Source: Bacillota bacterium
GTDB taxonomy: Bacteria; Bacillota; Sulfobacillia; JAJZYS01; JAJYTV01
Assembly: GCA_021793215.1 (NCBI GenBank)
Contig: JAJYTE010000018.1
Coordinates: 1 to 50,475 of the forward strand
Length of the DNA: 50,475 bases
Direction of reading: 5' to 3'
Positions 8,327 through 17,050 of the stretch are shown here, in pieces. How positions within the stretch are numbered: position 1 is the first letter of the stretch; each line of letters opens with the position of its first letter. The notes beneath the pieces are model-generated. The model was not told the DNA's origin. It ran no database searches and saw only the letters and a list, made by a program, of their open reading frames with translations. The position numbers were made by a program, and so were the translations under genes.

Positions 8327-8339
8327 GGAGGGTTCAAGG

Positions 8340-9830
8340 ATGTCCCTGCCGCACTACGACCACTTCATCGACGGAGAGTTCGTTCCCGCCTCCGACGGCG
8401 CGTACTTCGACCTGATCGACCCCGCGACGGCTGAGGTCTCGGCCAAGGTCGCGGCCGGCACGGCGGAGGATATCGACCGCGCGATCCGGGCGGGCGAGCG
8501 GGCGCAGAAGGAGGGCGACTGGGCGCGCGAGGCGCGCGTGCGGGTGCCGGTGCTGCGTCGGTTCGCGTCGGCGCTGCGCGACGCGGTGCCCCGGCTCGCG
8601 GAGAAGGAGTCCGCGACCACCGGGCGGCCCGTGCGCGAGATGAAGGCGCAGCTCGGGCGCCTCGCGGACTGGTACGACTACTTCGCGAGCGTCGCCGAGA
8701 CGATCGAGGGCGGGGTGCTGCCGTTCGGCCCCGGCTACCTCGACTACACCCTGCGCGAACCGCTCGGAGTCGTCGCGCTGCTGACGCCGTGGAACCACCC
8801 CCTCCTGATCCTGACGAAGAAGCTCTCCGCGGCGCTCGCGGCGGGCAACTCGATCGTGATCAAGCCCTCGGAGCTCGCGCCGATCACAATCAACGACCTC
8901 GCGCAGCTCCTGCGCGACGCCGGCGTTCCGAAGGGCATCGTGAACGTCGTGCACGGCCTTGGACGGGTCACCGGGAAGGCGCTCGCAGAGGACCCCAGGG
9001 TTGCCAAGGTCGACCTTACAGGGGGTACCCCCACCGGCAAGGCGGTCGCCGCGGCGGCGGGGCAGAACCTCGCGCGGGTCACGGCCGAGCTCGGCGGCAA
9101 GGGGACGGTGATCGTCTTCCCGGACGCCGACGAGGATGAGGCGGTGAACGGGGCGGTCTTCGCGAGCTTCATCGCGACCGGGCAGACTTGCGTGCAGGGC
9201 GCGCGGGTGCTTGTCCACGAGAGCCGCTACGAGGCGTTCCTCGAGCGCCTGGCGGACAAGGTCTCCCGGTTGCGGCTGGGTCCCCCGTCGGATGTCTCGA
9301 CCGACATCGGCCCGATGGTCTCCGAAGGCCAGCGCGGCCGCGTGCTCGACTACGTCCGGATCGGCGTCGAAGAGGGCGCGCGGCTCGTGCACGGCGGCGT
9401 CGTGCCCGAGGGAGCGAAGGGCTGGTACGTCGTCCCGGCCGTGTTCGGCGGCGTGCGCCCAGAGATGCGCATCGCCCGCGAGGAGATCTTCGGGCCGCTC
9501 GTCGTGGTGATGCCCTACCGCGACGAGGAGGACGCGATCCGCATCGCCAACGACACGGAGTTCGGCCTCGCGATGTCGGTCTGGACGCGTGACGTGCTGC
9601 GGGCGCACCGGGTCGCGGCGCGGCTCGAGTGCGGCATCGTCTGGGTGAACGACCACCACCGCATCGACCCGGCCTCGCCGTGGGGCGGCTACAAGCAGAG
9701 CGGCATCGGCTCGGAGAACGGGGTGGACGCCTACCGGGGCTACACCCGCCTCAAGACGGTGATCGTGCGCACCCAGGAGACGAAGTTCGACTGGTTCGAC
9801 GGCAGCGATGAGGTGAAGCGGTACAGTTGA
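8340..9830 (+). CDS. NAD(P)-dependent aldehyde dehydrogenase
   Basis: A 496-residue aldehyde dehydrogenase superfamily enzyme. The general base Glu250 is in TAELGGKG and the catalytic Cys284 in GQTCVQGARV. The oxidoreductase tail motif EEIFGPLVVVMPY and PWGGYKQSGIG are present. Start ATG 8340 follows GGGAGGG by 7 nt and lies 13 nt after the previous stop. It resembles enzymes acting on semialdehydes from ring-cleavage or amine catabolism, but the family is too broad to name the substrate. It ends the unit that begins at 5325; the next unit has its own operator (9878-9891). Confidence 0.9.
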   Translation: MSLPHYDHFIDGEFVPASDGAYFDLIDPATAEVSAKVAAGTAEDIDRAIRAGERAQKEGDWAREARVRVPVLRRFASALRDAVPRLAEKESATTGRPVREMKAQLGRLADWYDYFASVAETIEGGVLPFGPGYLDYTLREPLGVVALLTPWNHPLLILTKKLSAALAAGNSIVIKPSELAPITINDLAQLLRDAGVPKGIVNVVHGLGRVTGKALAEDPRVAKVDLTGGTPTGKAVAAAAGQNLARVTAELGGKGTVIVFPDADEDEAVNGAVFASFIATGQTCVQGARVLVHESRYEAFLERLADKVSRLRLGPPSDVSTDIGPMVSEGQRGRVLDYVRIGVEEGARLVHGGVVPEGAKGWYVVPAVFGGVRPEMRIAREEIFGPLVVVMPYRDEEDAIRIANDTEFGLAMSVWTRDVLRAHRVAARLECGIVWVNDHHRIDPASPWGGYKQSGIGSENGVDAYRGYTRLKTVIVRTQETKFDWFDGSDEVKRYS

Positions 9831-9877
9831 CCGCTTGAGACAGGAATTGAACTTGCCTCGTGGAACCTCTTCATGAA

Positions 9878-9891
9878 CAGATTGTCTGACA
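9878..9891. promoter_or_regulatory. Operator copy 3 (CAGATTGTCTGACA)
   Basis: Differs from copies 1 and 2 by one base over 14 bp (CAGATT instead of CAGAAT) and keeps the TGTCTGACA palindrome (9883-9891). It lies about 110 bp upstream of livH in a 168-bp gap. TTGCCT at 9853-9858 is a possible -35. The CAGAAT/CAGATT part may double as the -10 at all three sites, which would suit repression by steric block. Confidence 0.6.
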
Positions 9892-9998
9892 GTCTTCACT
9901 CCCGCACGTCCGATGGCTGGGCGCAGGCCCAACCAGGGGAGGGGGCGCGCCGGGCGATCCGCTAACCTCCTGATTTTGCGGATAGGGAAGGTGGGCAA

Positions 9999-10859
9999 AT
10001 GGCCTTCTTCGTCCAGAACGCCCTGGGCGGTCTGGCGTACGGCGGCCTCCTGTTCATGGTCGCCGCCGGCTTCACCCTGATCTTCGGACTCATGCGGGTC
10101 GTGAACCTTGCCCAGACGTCGTTCTACCTGATCGGCGCCTACGTAGGTCTCGCGCTGCTGGGGGATCACGTGAACTTCTGGATCGCCGCCGTGGGCGCCG
10201 GCCTCGTCGTGCTGGTGATCGGCGTCGTGACCTACGGGGGTCTCTTGCACCGCTTCCACACGAAGGATCTGACGACGCTGCTGATCACGCTCGGCGTCTC
10301 CTTGATCCTCGACGACGCGGCGCTCGCGATCTGGGGCGGGGACCCGCTCTCCGTGCCGTCCCCCGCGCACCTCACCTCGTCGATGACCATCGGCGGCGCG
10401 GTGTTCCCGGTCTACTGGCTCGCGCTCTTCGGGGTGGCCGTGCTCGTGGGGCTGGCGCTCTGGTTCTTCCAGCAGCGCACGCGCTTCGGGGCCATCGTCC
10501 GCGCCGGCGTCGACGACGAGGAGATGGTCCGCGGGCTCGGGGTGGACGTCAACCGGGCGTTCTACGTGGTGTTCGCGATCGGCGCCTTCCTCGCCGGCGC
10601 GGGCGGCCTGCTGGGCGGCCCGATCACCGGCGTCGCGCCGGGACTCGACGGAGACCTCCTGGCCCTCGCCTTCGCCGTCGTCATCGTCGGCGGCATGGGC
10701 AGCCTCTCCGGGGCCTTCATCGGCAGCATGCTGATCGGCCTCGTCGACACGTTCGGCCAGGCGCTCTTCCCGCAGCTCGCCTACTTCACGATCTTCGCCC
10801 CCGTGGCGCTGATCGTCGCCCTCCGGCCGCAGGGTCTCCTGGGCCGGAAGGAGATCTGA
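9999..10859 (+). CDS. livH: Branched-chain-type ABC transporter permease (LivH family)
   Basis: A 286-residue inner-membrane permease with about eight hydrophobic helices. Family motifs are ALGGLAYGGLLFMVAAGFTLIFGLMRVVNLAQTSFY near the N-terminus and FAVVIVGGMGSLSGAFIGSMLIGLVDTFG near the C-terminus. It pairs with the LivM gene one base downstream. ATG 9999 is preceded by GGGAAGGTGGG. LivH-family systems import branched-chain amino acids but also urea, amides and aromatic acids. Given the catabolic neighbours, the cargo is more likely the pathway substrate than leucine. Confidence 0.93.
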   Translation: MAFFVQNALGGLAYGGLLFMVAAGFTLIFGLMRVVNLAQTSFYLIGAYVGLALLGDHVNFWIAAVGAGLVVLVIGVVTYGGLLHRFHTKDLTTLLITLGVSLILDDAALAIWGGDPLSVPSPAHLTSSMTIGGAVFPVYWLALFGVAVLVGLALWFFQQRTRFGAIVRAGVDDEEMVRGLGVDVNRAFYVVFAIGAFLAGAGGLLGGPITGVAPGLDGDLLALAFAVVIVGGMGSLSGAFIGSMLIGLVDTFGQALFPQLAYFTIFAPVALIVALRPQGLLGRKEI

Positions 10860-10860
10860 C

Positions 10861-11880
10861 GTGCGCTGGCGTGCGGTCCTCCCCTGGCTCTTCGCGGTGA
10901 TCGGCGTCCTCCTGCTCGTACTGCCCCTGATCGGGACCCCGGAGTACGTGGTGACGCTCGCGACGCTGATGCTGATCTACGGCATCGCCGCGATGGCGCT
11001 CGACATCCTCGTGGGCTTCACCGGACTCGTCTCCTTCGCCCAGGGCGCGTTCTTCGGCGTCGCGGCCTACGGCGTCGGCGTGGCCACCACCGAGATGGGG
11101 ATCACGAACTTCTTCGCCGTCTCCGGCTTCTCGGTGATGCTCGCGGTCGGCCTCTCGGTCATCGTCGGCTTGATCGCGCTGCGCGCGAAGGGCGTCGGCT
11201 TCATCATCCTCACGCTCGCGATCAACGAGCTGATGTGGGGCCTCGCCTACCAGTGGGTCGCGGTGAGCGGCGGCGACAACGGACTGATCGGCTTCGTGCG
11301 GCCGGAGCTGTTCGGGATCAGCCTGAGCGGCACCGATTCCTTCTACTGGTTCTCGTTCGGCGTGCTCGCGATCACGGGTGCCCTCATGTACCTCGTGGTG
11401 CGATCGCCCTTCGGCCTGGCGCTCAAGGGCATCCGCGAGCAGCCGCGGCGGATGAAGGCGCTCGGCTACAACGTCTGGGTCTACCAGTACATGGCGTTCA
11501 TCGTCGCCGCGTTCTTCGCCGGCATCGCCGGCGTGCTGATCGCCTACTACAACGAGTTCGTCGGCACCTCCATCCTCAACCTCGCCCAGTCGACCCAGTT
11601 CCTGATCATGACGATCCTCGGCGGCACCGGCACCTTGTGGGGCTCCCTGCTCGGGTCGGGCATCATCGTCGCCCTCCAGAACGTGATCAGCAACTACACC
11701 ATGCGCTGGGAGATGATCCTCGGCGCCATCTACGTGGCGGTGGTCATGTGGGCGCCCGAAGGCATCCTGGGTGTCGCGCAGCGGCTGCTGACGCGCCGCC
11801 GCAGGGGGCGGACCGCAGCAAAGGGGGTGGTTGAGGTTCGTCCGGGCGACGAGGGGACCCCTCAGGAAGGTAAGGGATGA
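10861..11880 (+). CDS. livM: Branched-chain-type ABC transporter permease (LivM family)
   Basis: A 339-residue membrane permease with the LivM marks MALDILVGFTGLVSFAQGAFFGVAAY and LIMTILGGTGTLWGSLLGSGIIVALQ, and a cytoplasmic loop SPFGLALKGIREQPRRMKALGY that contacts the ATPase. GTG 10861 starts one base after the livH stop, with GGAAGGAG in the end of livH, so translation is probably coupled. The C-terminal tail is basic and hydrophilic. It forms the membrane channel with LivH. Confidence 0.93.
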   Translation: MRWRAVLPWLFAVIGVLLLVLPLIGTPEYVVTLATLMLIYGIAAMALDILVGFTGLVSFAQGAFFGVAAYGVGVATTEMGITNFFAVSGFSVMLAVGLSVIVGLIALRAKGVGFIILTLAINELMWGLAYQWVAVSGGDNGLIGFVRPELFGISLSGTDSFYWFSFGVLAITGALMYLVVRSPFGLALKGIREQPRRMKALGYNVWVYQYMAFIVAAFFAGIAGVLIAYYNEFVGTSILNLAQSTQFLIMTILGGTGTLWGSLLGSGIIVALQNVISNYTMRWEMILGAIYVAVVMWAPEGILGVAQRLLTRRRRGRTAAKGVVEVRPGDEGTPQEGKG

Positions 11881-11971
11881 CCCCGGCGCGCTGCGGAACG
11901 TCGGTCGAGCGTCCGCTCTCACCCACTTGGTGGTTCCTTCGCATCCGTCAGAGGAAAGAAGGTCAGTGCCA

Positions 11972-13234
11972 ATGAAGTGGAACCTTCGCAAACCTGTGAT
12001 GCTCGCCATGGCGGCCTCGATGGCCCTTGTCGCCGCAGGCTGCGGTTCGAGCCCTGCGACCACAACGTCGAAGAGTCAGGCGCCGATCAAGATCGGCTTC
12101 CTGTACCCCGAGACCGGCGTGTTCGCCGCACCGGGCAAGTACATGGCGAATGGACTTACGCTCTTCCTGCAGCAGCACCACTACAAACTCGCCGGCCGCA
12201 AGATCGAGGTGATCACGGCCGACACCCAGGGCAACCCCCAGGTAGCGATCACGCAGGCCAAGAAGCTCGTCGAGCAGGACCACGTGAACCTCTTGTTCGG
12301 CCCCCTCTCGGCCGCGGTGGGCAGCGCCTTGCAGCCGTACATCGACAGCCAGGGGATCCCGACGATCTACCCGATCGTCTCTTCTGACGACCTGACGCAG
12401 CGCCTGCCAAGCCAGTACATCGTCCGCACGGGCTGGACCTCCAGCCAGACGACGCAGCCGCTCGGCGACTACGCCTATAAGCAGCTCGGCTACCGCAAGG
12501 TGGTCACGGTCGGGTACGACTTCAGCTTCGGCTGGCAGAGCGTCAGCGGGTTCGTCTCCGCGTTCCAGAACGAGGGCGGCAAGGTCGCCCAGGAGATCTG
12601 GACCCCGCTGACGACGCAGAACTACGCGCCGTACCTCTCGCAGATCCCGAAGTCCGGGATCGACGCGGTGATGATCAGCTACTCCGGCTCCGCCGCGATC
12701 AGCTTCATCCAGCAGTACAAGCAGTTCGGGCTGAAGTACCCCATCATCGCGCAGGGCAACGCGACCGACGAGAGCACGCTCGGCGCGACCGGGCCTGACG
12801 CTGTCGGGATCATCTCGGCGCTGCACTACAGCGGCGCGCTCACGACCCCGAACGCAGTCGCCTTTGAGAAGGCCTACGAGAAGAAGTTCGGCGCGGTGCC
12901 GTCCTACTACTCCGAAGGCACCTACGTCGGCGGCATGTTCCTGCTGGCCGGCCTCGAGAAGCTCCACGGCAACATCAGCAACACGCAGGCGTTCGTCAAG
13001 GCGATGAAGACCGCCTCGATCCCGAACGCCCCGCGCGGGCCGATCACCATGGACAAATACGGCAACCCGATCGAGAACGTGTACATCCGCAAGGTAGAGA
13101 TGGTCAACGGCCAACTCGAGAACGTCGTGATCTACACCTACCCGAAGGTGTCGCAGTTCTGGACCGAGTCGCCGAGCACGTTCCTCGCGCACCCGGTGTT
13201 CTCGAACACCTACCCGAAGCCGACCGGCCCCTGA
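11972..13234 (+). CDS. Branched-chain-type ABC transporter substrate-binding lipoprotein
   Basis: A 420-residue extracytoplasmic binding protein (Peripla_BP_6/LivK type). The N-terminus is a lipoprotein signal: basic MKWNLRK, a hydrophobic stretch, then lipobox AAGC with Cys24 as the lipidated residue. A Ser/Thr-rich linker and the mature domain IKIGFLYPETGVFAAPGKYMANG follow. ATG 11972 is chosen so that the signal peptide begins correctly and because AGAAGG lies 9 nt upstream. A lipid anchor suits a Gram-positive binding protein. It is the specificity component of the transporter made by livH, livM, livG and livF. Confidence 0.92.
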   Translation: MKWNLRKPVMLAMAASMALVAAGCGSSPATTTSKSQAPIKIGFLYPETGVFAAPGKYMANGLTLFLQQHHYKLAGRKIEVITADTQGNPQVAITQAKKLVEQDHVNLLFGPLSAAVGSALQPYIDSQGIPTIYPIVSSDDLTQRLPSQYIVRTGWTSSQTTQPLGDYAYKQLGYRKVVTVGYDFSFGWQSVSGFVSAFQNEGGKVAQEIWTPLTTQNYAPYLSQIPKSGIDAVMISYSGSAAISFIQQYKQFGLKYPIIAQGNATDESTLGATGPDAVGIISALHYSGALTTPNAVAFEKAYEKKFGAVPSYYSEGTYVGGMFLLAGLEKLHGNISNTQAFVKAMKTASIPNAPRGPITMDKYGNPIENVYIRKVEMVNGQLENVVIYTYPKVSQFWTESPSTFLAHPVFSNTYPKPTGP

Positions 13235-13319
13235 TCGATCGGCCGACCCGGGAGGCGGACGCTGGACGGCACCTCGGCGCCGCCCAGCGGAGCGCCCGCA
13301 AGAGCCCCGCTGGACGCGG

Positions 13320-13331
13320 AAGTCTGACCCA
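13320..13331. promoter_or_regulatory. Weak partial operator match
   Basis: AAGTCTGACCCA at 13320-13331 keeps the GTCTGAC core of the three stronger operator copies but loses the symmetrical outer bases. It lies about 25 bp before the M24 peptidase start. It could be a low-affinity site or chance. Confidence 0.25.
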
Positions 13332-13355
13332 ATGGTTTGAAGGAGTGTATCGCGC

Positions 13356-14612
13356 ATGGACTTGAGCTTCATTGGGCGGCCGCACGAGTACCTGCCGCGC
13401 CGGATCTACAGCACCACTGCCACCGACTGGCAGCAGCGGGTCGACTTCGACCGCATGCGCCGTGAGCGCCTCGCCCGCGCGAAGGCGAAGATGGCGGAGC
13501 ACAACCTCGGCGCGATGGTGCTCTTCGTCGGTGAGAACGTTCGGTACGTCACCGGCGTGTGGCAGGGCAACTGGAAGAACAACATCTTCATCCGCTACGC
13601 GGTGCTGCCGCGCGACGGCGAGCCGATCCTCTTCGAGACGGTCGGTTCCGACCTGGAGACGGCGAAGATCGATGCCCCGTGGATGGAGGGCCGCATCCGC
13701 CCGGCCATGACCTGGAAGTGGGCGGAGAGCGCCGAGGACTTCATGGTGAACAAGATGGTCCAGAGCGTCGTCGACGTGCTGAAGGAGCATGGCGTCGAGA
13801 AGGAGCCCTTGGGCATCGACATCATGGACATCCGCGCCTACGAGGGCTTCCGCAACGCGGGGGTCAATGTCGTCAACGCGTGGCCGGCCATGTCGGGCGC
13901 CCGCGTGGTCAAGACGCAGGATGAGATCGAGAGCCACAAGATCGCGACCGCCTACGGCGACGCGGCGATGTGGCGGATCAAGAACGAGTGGCTGAAGCCG
14001 GGCGTCCGCGAGTCGCACATCACGGCGAAGGTCAATGAGTTCTTCTATGAGGAAGGCTTCGACTTCGTCTACGACATCATCGTGGCGTCGGGCGGCAACA
14101 CGAGCCCGTACCGCCGCTGGCACACCGACAAGCTGGTGCGCCAGGGCGACCTCGTGATCGTCGACATCAACGCCATCGGACCAGGCGGCTACTTCGTCGA
14201 CTACGTCCGCTGCTTCAAGGTCGACGCGAAGCCGACCCAGAAGGAGAAGGACCTCTACAAGGAGTGCTACGACTCGCTGTACGCATCGCTCGAACAGCTC
14301 CAGCCCGGCAACACGACAGCCGACGTCGCCAAGCGTTTCCCGGTCTACGACGACGACAAGTACGGAAGCGTCAGCCTGCAGCAGTTCGCGCACTCGATCG
14401 GCCTCTCGCTCTACGAGGGCATGTGGATCTCGCGCGCGTACTCGCTCGACTACCCTGTTGAGCTGCAACCGAACATGTGCTTCGCGATCGAGACGTTCGC
14501 CGGTCACCCGCAGCTCGAGCAGACGGTGCGTCTCGAGGAGGACGTCGTGATCACCGACAAGGGCCCCATGATCATGACCATGATGCCCTTCGAGGAGGAC
14601 TTTCTGAAGTAG
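13356..14612 (+). CDS. M24 family metallopeptidase (Xaa-Pro peptidase/creatinase fold)
   Basis: A 418-residue pita-bread-fold protein. The N-terminal creatinase-like domain (1 to about 180) precedes the M24 catalytic domain. All five metal ligands can be traced: Asp in IVDINA, Asp in GYFVDYVR, His in QFAHSIGLS, Glu in FAIETFAG and Glu in VRLEEDVVI. It is therefore probably an active dinuclear metallohydrolase acting on a C-N bond (Xaa-Pro peptide, creatine or similar). ATG 13356 has AAGGAG 10 nt upstream. It is not closely similar to the DoeA-type M24 protein at 49811. Its place inside the transporter cluster suggests that it processes the imported compound. Confidence 0.88.
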   Translation: MDLSFIGRPHEYLPRRIYSTTATDWQQRVDFDRMRRERLARAKAKMAEHNLGAMVLFVGENVRYVTGVWQGNWKNNIFIRYAVLPRDGEPILFETVGSDLETAKIDAPWMEGRIRPAMTWKWAESAEDFMVNKMVQSVVDVLKEHGVEKEPLGIDIMDIRAYEGFRNAGVNVVNAWPAMSGARVVKTQDEIESHKIATAYGDAAMWRIKNEWLKPGVRESHITAKVNEFFYEEGFDFVYDIIVASGGNTSPYRRWHTDKLVRQGDLVIVDINAIGPGGYFVDYVRCFKVDAKPTQKEKDLYKECYDSLYASLEQLQPGNTTADVAKRFPVYDDDKYGSVSLQQFAHSIGLSLYEGMWISRAYSLDYPVELQPNMCFAIETFAGHPQLEQTVRLEEDVVITDKGPMIMTMMPFEEDFLK

Positions 14613-14667
14613 CCGCTGGTTGCGTCGGAGCAGGACGCCAGGGTCCATCGGGAGAATGCACCATTGT

Positions 14668-14682
14668 TGCCGGAGTCCGGCA
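14668..14682. promoter_or_regulatory. 15-bp perfect palindrome upstream of the GntR gene
   Basis: TGCCGGA-G-TCCGGCA lies 95 bp before the GntR-family start. It could be an autoregulatory site or an RNA hairpin at the end of the preceding gene. No T-run follows. It is unlike the TGTCTGACA elements. Confidence 0.35.
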
Positions 14683-14777
14683 CCCTCGTTCGCTTCTCCC
14701 GATACCCTGACCTTCCGCTCCGGCCGCGGGTGCGCTGCGTGCCGACAGCTGATCATATCTGGCTGGAGGAATGATCG

Positions 14778-15497
14778 ATGCCCACAAGCCACCTGCGACC
14801 AGTCACCCGTAGGACGCTGCCCGACGTCGTCGTCGGCCAGGTCCAGGACCTCATCCGGTCCGGGAAGCTCCACCCGGGGGACCAGCTCCCCACGGAGCGC
14901 GAACTCTGCGAGACGCTCTCCGTCGGTCGTTCGACCGTGCGCGAGGCGCTGCGCGACCTGAAGGCGATCGGCGTACTGCGACGCAACCGGAGCGGCCTGT
15001 ACATCAACCCGGAGCCGCCGCTGATCGTTTCCGTGAGCAAGGCCACCATCCAGGAAGTCTTCGAGGCGCGGCGGCTGATCGAAGTCGGGCTCGCACACCT
15101 CGCGGCGCAGCGCGCGAGCGAGGAGCAGATCGCCGAGATCGGCCGTTGGCTCCCGCCGGAGGGCGTCACACCCTCGGTCGAGGAGTTCCTCCAGCGCGAC
15201 GTCGACTTCCACTACGCGATCTCGAGCGCCGCCGAGAACCGGATCATCACAGGCTACCTCAACCGCGTCCGTGACGAACTGTTCGTGTCACACAAGTTCT
15301 ACGCCGCGCTGGAATCCTTCGACCCGAGTCAGGCGAGTGAGTTCGTCGAGCGGGCGATCGCCGACCACCGCCGCATCTACGCGGCGATTGCGGCGCACCG
15401 TCCGAGCGAGGCCCAGCGCATGATGGAAGCGCACTTCCGCCGCCTGGAGCGAGATATGCTCAAGCGCATCGGGGGCGCGGAGGAGGAGAGCCGGTAG
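14778..15497 (+). CDS. GntR-family regulator (FadR/FCD subfamily)
   Basis: A 239-residue transcription factor. The winged-helix DNA-binding domain covers about residues 10-75 (PGDQLPTERELCETLSVGRSTVREALRDLKAIGVL). It is followed by an all-helical FCD effector domain with likely metal-binding residues in DVDFHYAIS and ADHRRIYAAI...AHFRRLE. Such proteins usually repress catabolic operons until an organic acid binds. Start ATG 14778 has GGAGGA 7 nt upstream. It lies between the binding-protein/M24 genes and livG. The repeated TGTCTGACA elements at 3362, 5227 and 9878 are its most likely targets; this is inference. Confidence 0.92.
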   Translation: MPTSHLRPVTRRTLPDVVVGQVQDLIRSGKLHPGDQLPTERELCETLSVGRSTVREALRDLKAIGVLRRNRSGLYINPEPPLIVSVSKATIQEVFEARRLIEVGLAHLAAQRASEEQIAEIGRWLPPEGVTPSVEEFLQRDVDFHYAISSAAENRIITGYLNRVRDELFVSHKFYAALESFDPSQASEFVERAIADHRRIYAAIAAHRPSEAQRMMEAHFRRLERDMLKRIGGAEEESR

Positions 15498-15538
15498 GCC
15501 CGAGCGGGGGGCTAAGGCAAGGTAAGGGGGACGCAGCC

Positions 15539-16312
15539 TTGGCGCAAGCCAGAGAGTCCACACCCGAGATCTGTCTCGATCTGCAGAGCGTCAGCCACCG
15601 CTTCGGATCCCTGAAGGTCATCGAGGACATCAGCCTAAAGGTGCCCAAGGGGCAGCGTAGGGCGATCATCGGGCCGAACGGGGCCGGCAAGACGACACTC
15701 TTCAACATCATCGCCGGGGAGATCCGCCCGACGGCCGGCACGGTCCTGTTCGAGGGCCGAGACGTGACCCCGCTCCCGGTCCACCGCCACGCGGCGATCG
15801 GGATCTCGCGCACCTTCCAGACCACGTCGCTGTTCCCGAAGCTCTCCGTGCTGGAGAACGTCGGACTCGCGCTGCAGGCGTTCCAGCGCGGCAGCATGCA
15901 GATGCTGCGGCCGCGCTCGCGCTACCGGCGGTGGGACGACGAGGCCGAAGCCCTGCTCGACCTGGCGGGCCTTTCGGATCGCGCGCACGAGCCGCTCTCC
16001 GGACTCTCCTACGGCGAGCAGCGCCAGGTGGAGATCCTGCTCGCGCTGGCGCAGAAACCGCGGCTCCTGCTGCTCGACGAGCCGACGGCCGGACTCTCGC
16101 GCGGAGACCTGAAGGCGGTCGCCGAGCCCCTGAAGGCGCTCAGCCGGGATGTGACCATGGTGCTGATCGAGCACGACATGGACGTCGTCTTCGACCTCGT
16201 CGACCGCATCGCCGTACTGCACAACGGCGGCATCGTCGCCGACGGCACCGTCGAGGAGATCCGCAAGAACGAGGTTGTGCAGGAGATCTACCTCGGAGGA
16301 ACCCACCGATGA
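15539..16312 (+). CDS. livG: Branched-chain-type ABC transporter ATP-binding protein (LivG)
   Basis: A 257-residue ABC ATPase. Walker A is GPNGAGKTTL, the signature is LSYGEQRQVEI, Walker B is LLLLDEPTAGLS and the switch histidine is in LIEHDMDVVFDLVDRIAVLHNG. ISRTFQTTSLFPKLSVLENV is typical of LivG. Start TTG 15539 has AAGGGGG 8 nt upstream. The stop overlaps the livF start (ATGA), so the two are translationally coupled. It is separated from livH-livM-livK by the M24 and GntR genes. Confidence 0.93.
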   Translation: MAQARESTPEICLDLQSVSHRFGSLKVIEDISLKVPKGQRRAIIGPNGAGKTTLFNIIAGEIRPTAGTVLFEGRDVTPLPVHRHAAIGISRTFQTTSLFPKLSVLENVGLALQAFQRGSMQMLRPRSRYRRWDDEAEALLDLAGLSDRAHEPLSGLSYGEQRQVEILLALAQKPRLLLLDEPTAGLSRGDLKAVAEPLKALSRDVTMVLIEHDMDVVFDLVDRIAVLHNGGIVADGTVEEIRKNEVVQEIYLGGTHR

Positions 16313-17010
16313 AGGCGCTCGAAGCGACTGGGATTCACACCTACTACGGCGAGAGCCACGTGCTGCAGGGCGTCGACCTGGGCGTCGAGGAGGGCGCGGT
16401 GACGTCGCTGCTCGGCCGCAACGGCGTCGGGAAGACGACCCTCATCCGCACGATCGTCGGCTTCACGCGGGCGCGCTCCGGCACGGTGATGTTCGGGAGC
16501 ACCGCGATCCAGCGCATGGCCTCCCACCGCATCGCGCGGCTCGGCATCGGGCTCGTGCCGCAGGGGCGGCGCATCTTCCGCTCCCTCACGGTGGAGGAGC
16601 AGCTCCTGCTGCCGGCGAGCTGGCGGGCGAAGGGGGAGTGGGACCTCGACCGGGTCTACCAGCTCTTCCCGCGGCTGAAGGAGCGGCGCCAGCACCTCGG
16701 CAGCCAGCTCTCCGGCGGCGAGCAATCGATGCTGGCGGTCGGGCGCGCGCTGATGACGAACCCGCGCCTGCTCGTCATGGATGAACCGTCCGAGGGGCTC
16801 GCGCCGGTGATCATCCAGGAGCTCGAGCGCACGTTCAAGTCCCTGATCAAGACCGGGCTCACGATCCTGCTCGTCGAGCAGAACTTCGGGCTCGCGATGG
16901 CGCTCGCCGATACCGTCTACGTGATGAGCAAGGGCCAGATCGTGTACACGGGCACCGCCCAGGACCTCTCGGAGTCCCACGAACTGCGCCACCAGTACCT
17001 CGGGATCTAG
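16309..17010 (+). CDS. livF: Branched-chain-type ABC transporter ATP-binding protein (LivF)
   Basis: A 233-residue ABC ATPase with Walker A GRNGVGKTTL, the LivF-typical LGIGLVPQGRRIFRSLTVEEQL, signature LSGGEQSMLAVGRAL and Walker B LLVMDEPSEGLAP. ATG 16309 overlaps the livG stop by 4 nt, with CGGAGGA upstream. It pairs with LivG under the LivH/LivM channel. Confidence 0.93.
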   Translation: MKALEATGIHTYYGESHVLQGVDLGVEEGAVTSLLGRNGVGKTTLIRTIVGFTRARSGTVMFGSTAIQRMASHRIARLGIGLVPQGRRIFRSLTVEEQLLLPASWRAKGEWDLDRVYQLFPRLKERRQHLGSQLSGGEQSMLAVGRALMTNPRLLVMDEPSEGLAPVIIQELERTFKSLIKTGLTILLVEQNFGLAMALADTVYVMSKGQIVYTGTAQDLSESHELRHQYLGI

Positions 17011-17050
17011 GCCTCTTGGCGGACCTGCCCAGGGAAAGGAGTCTTCGCCA

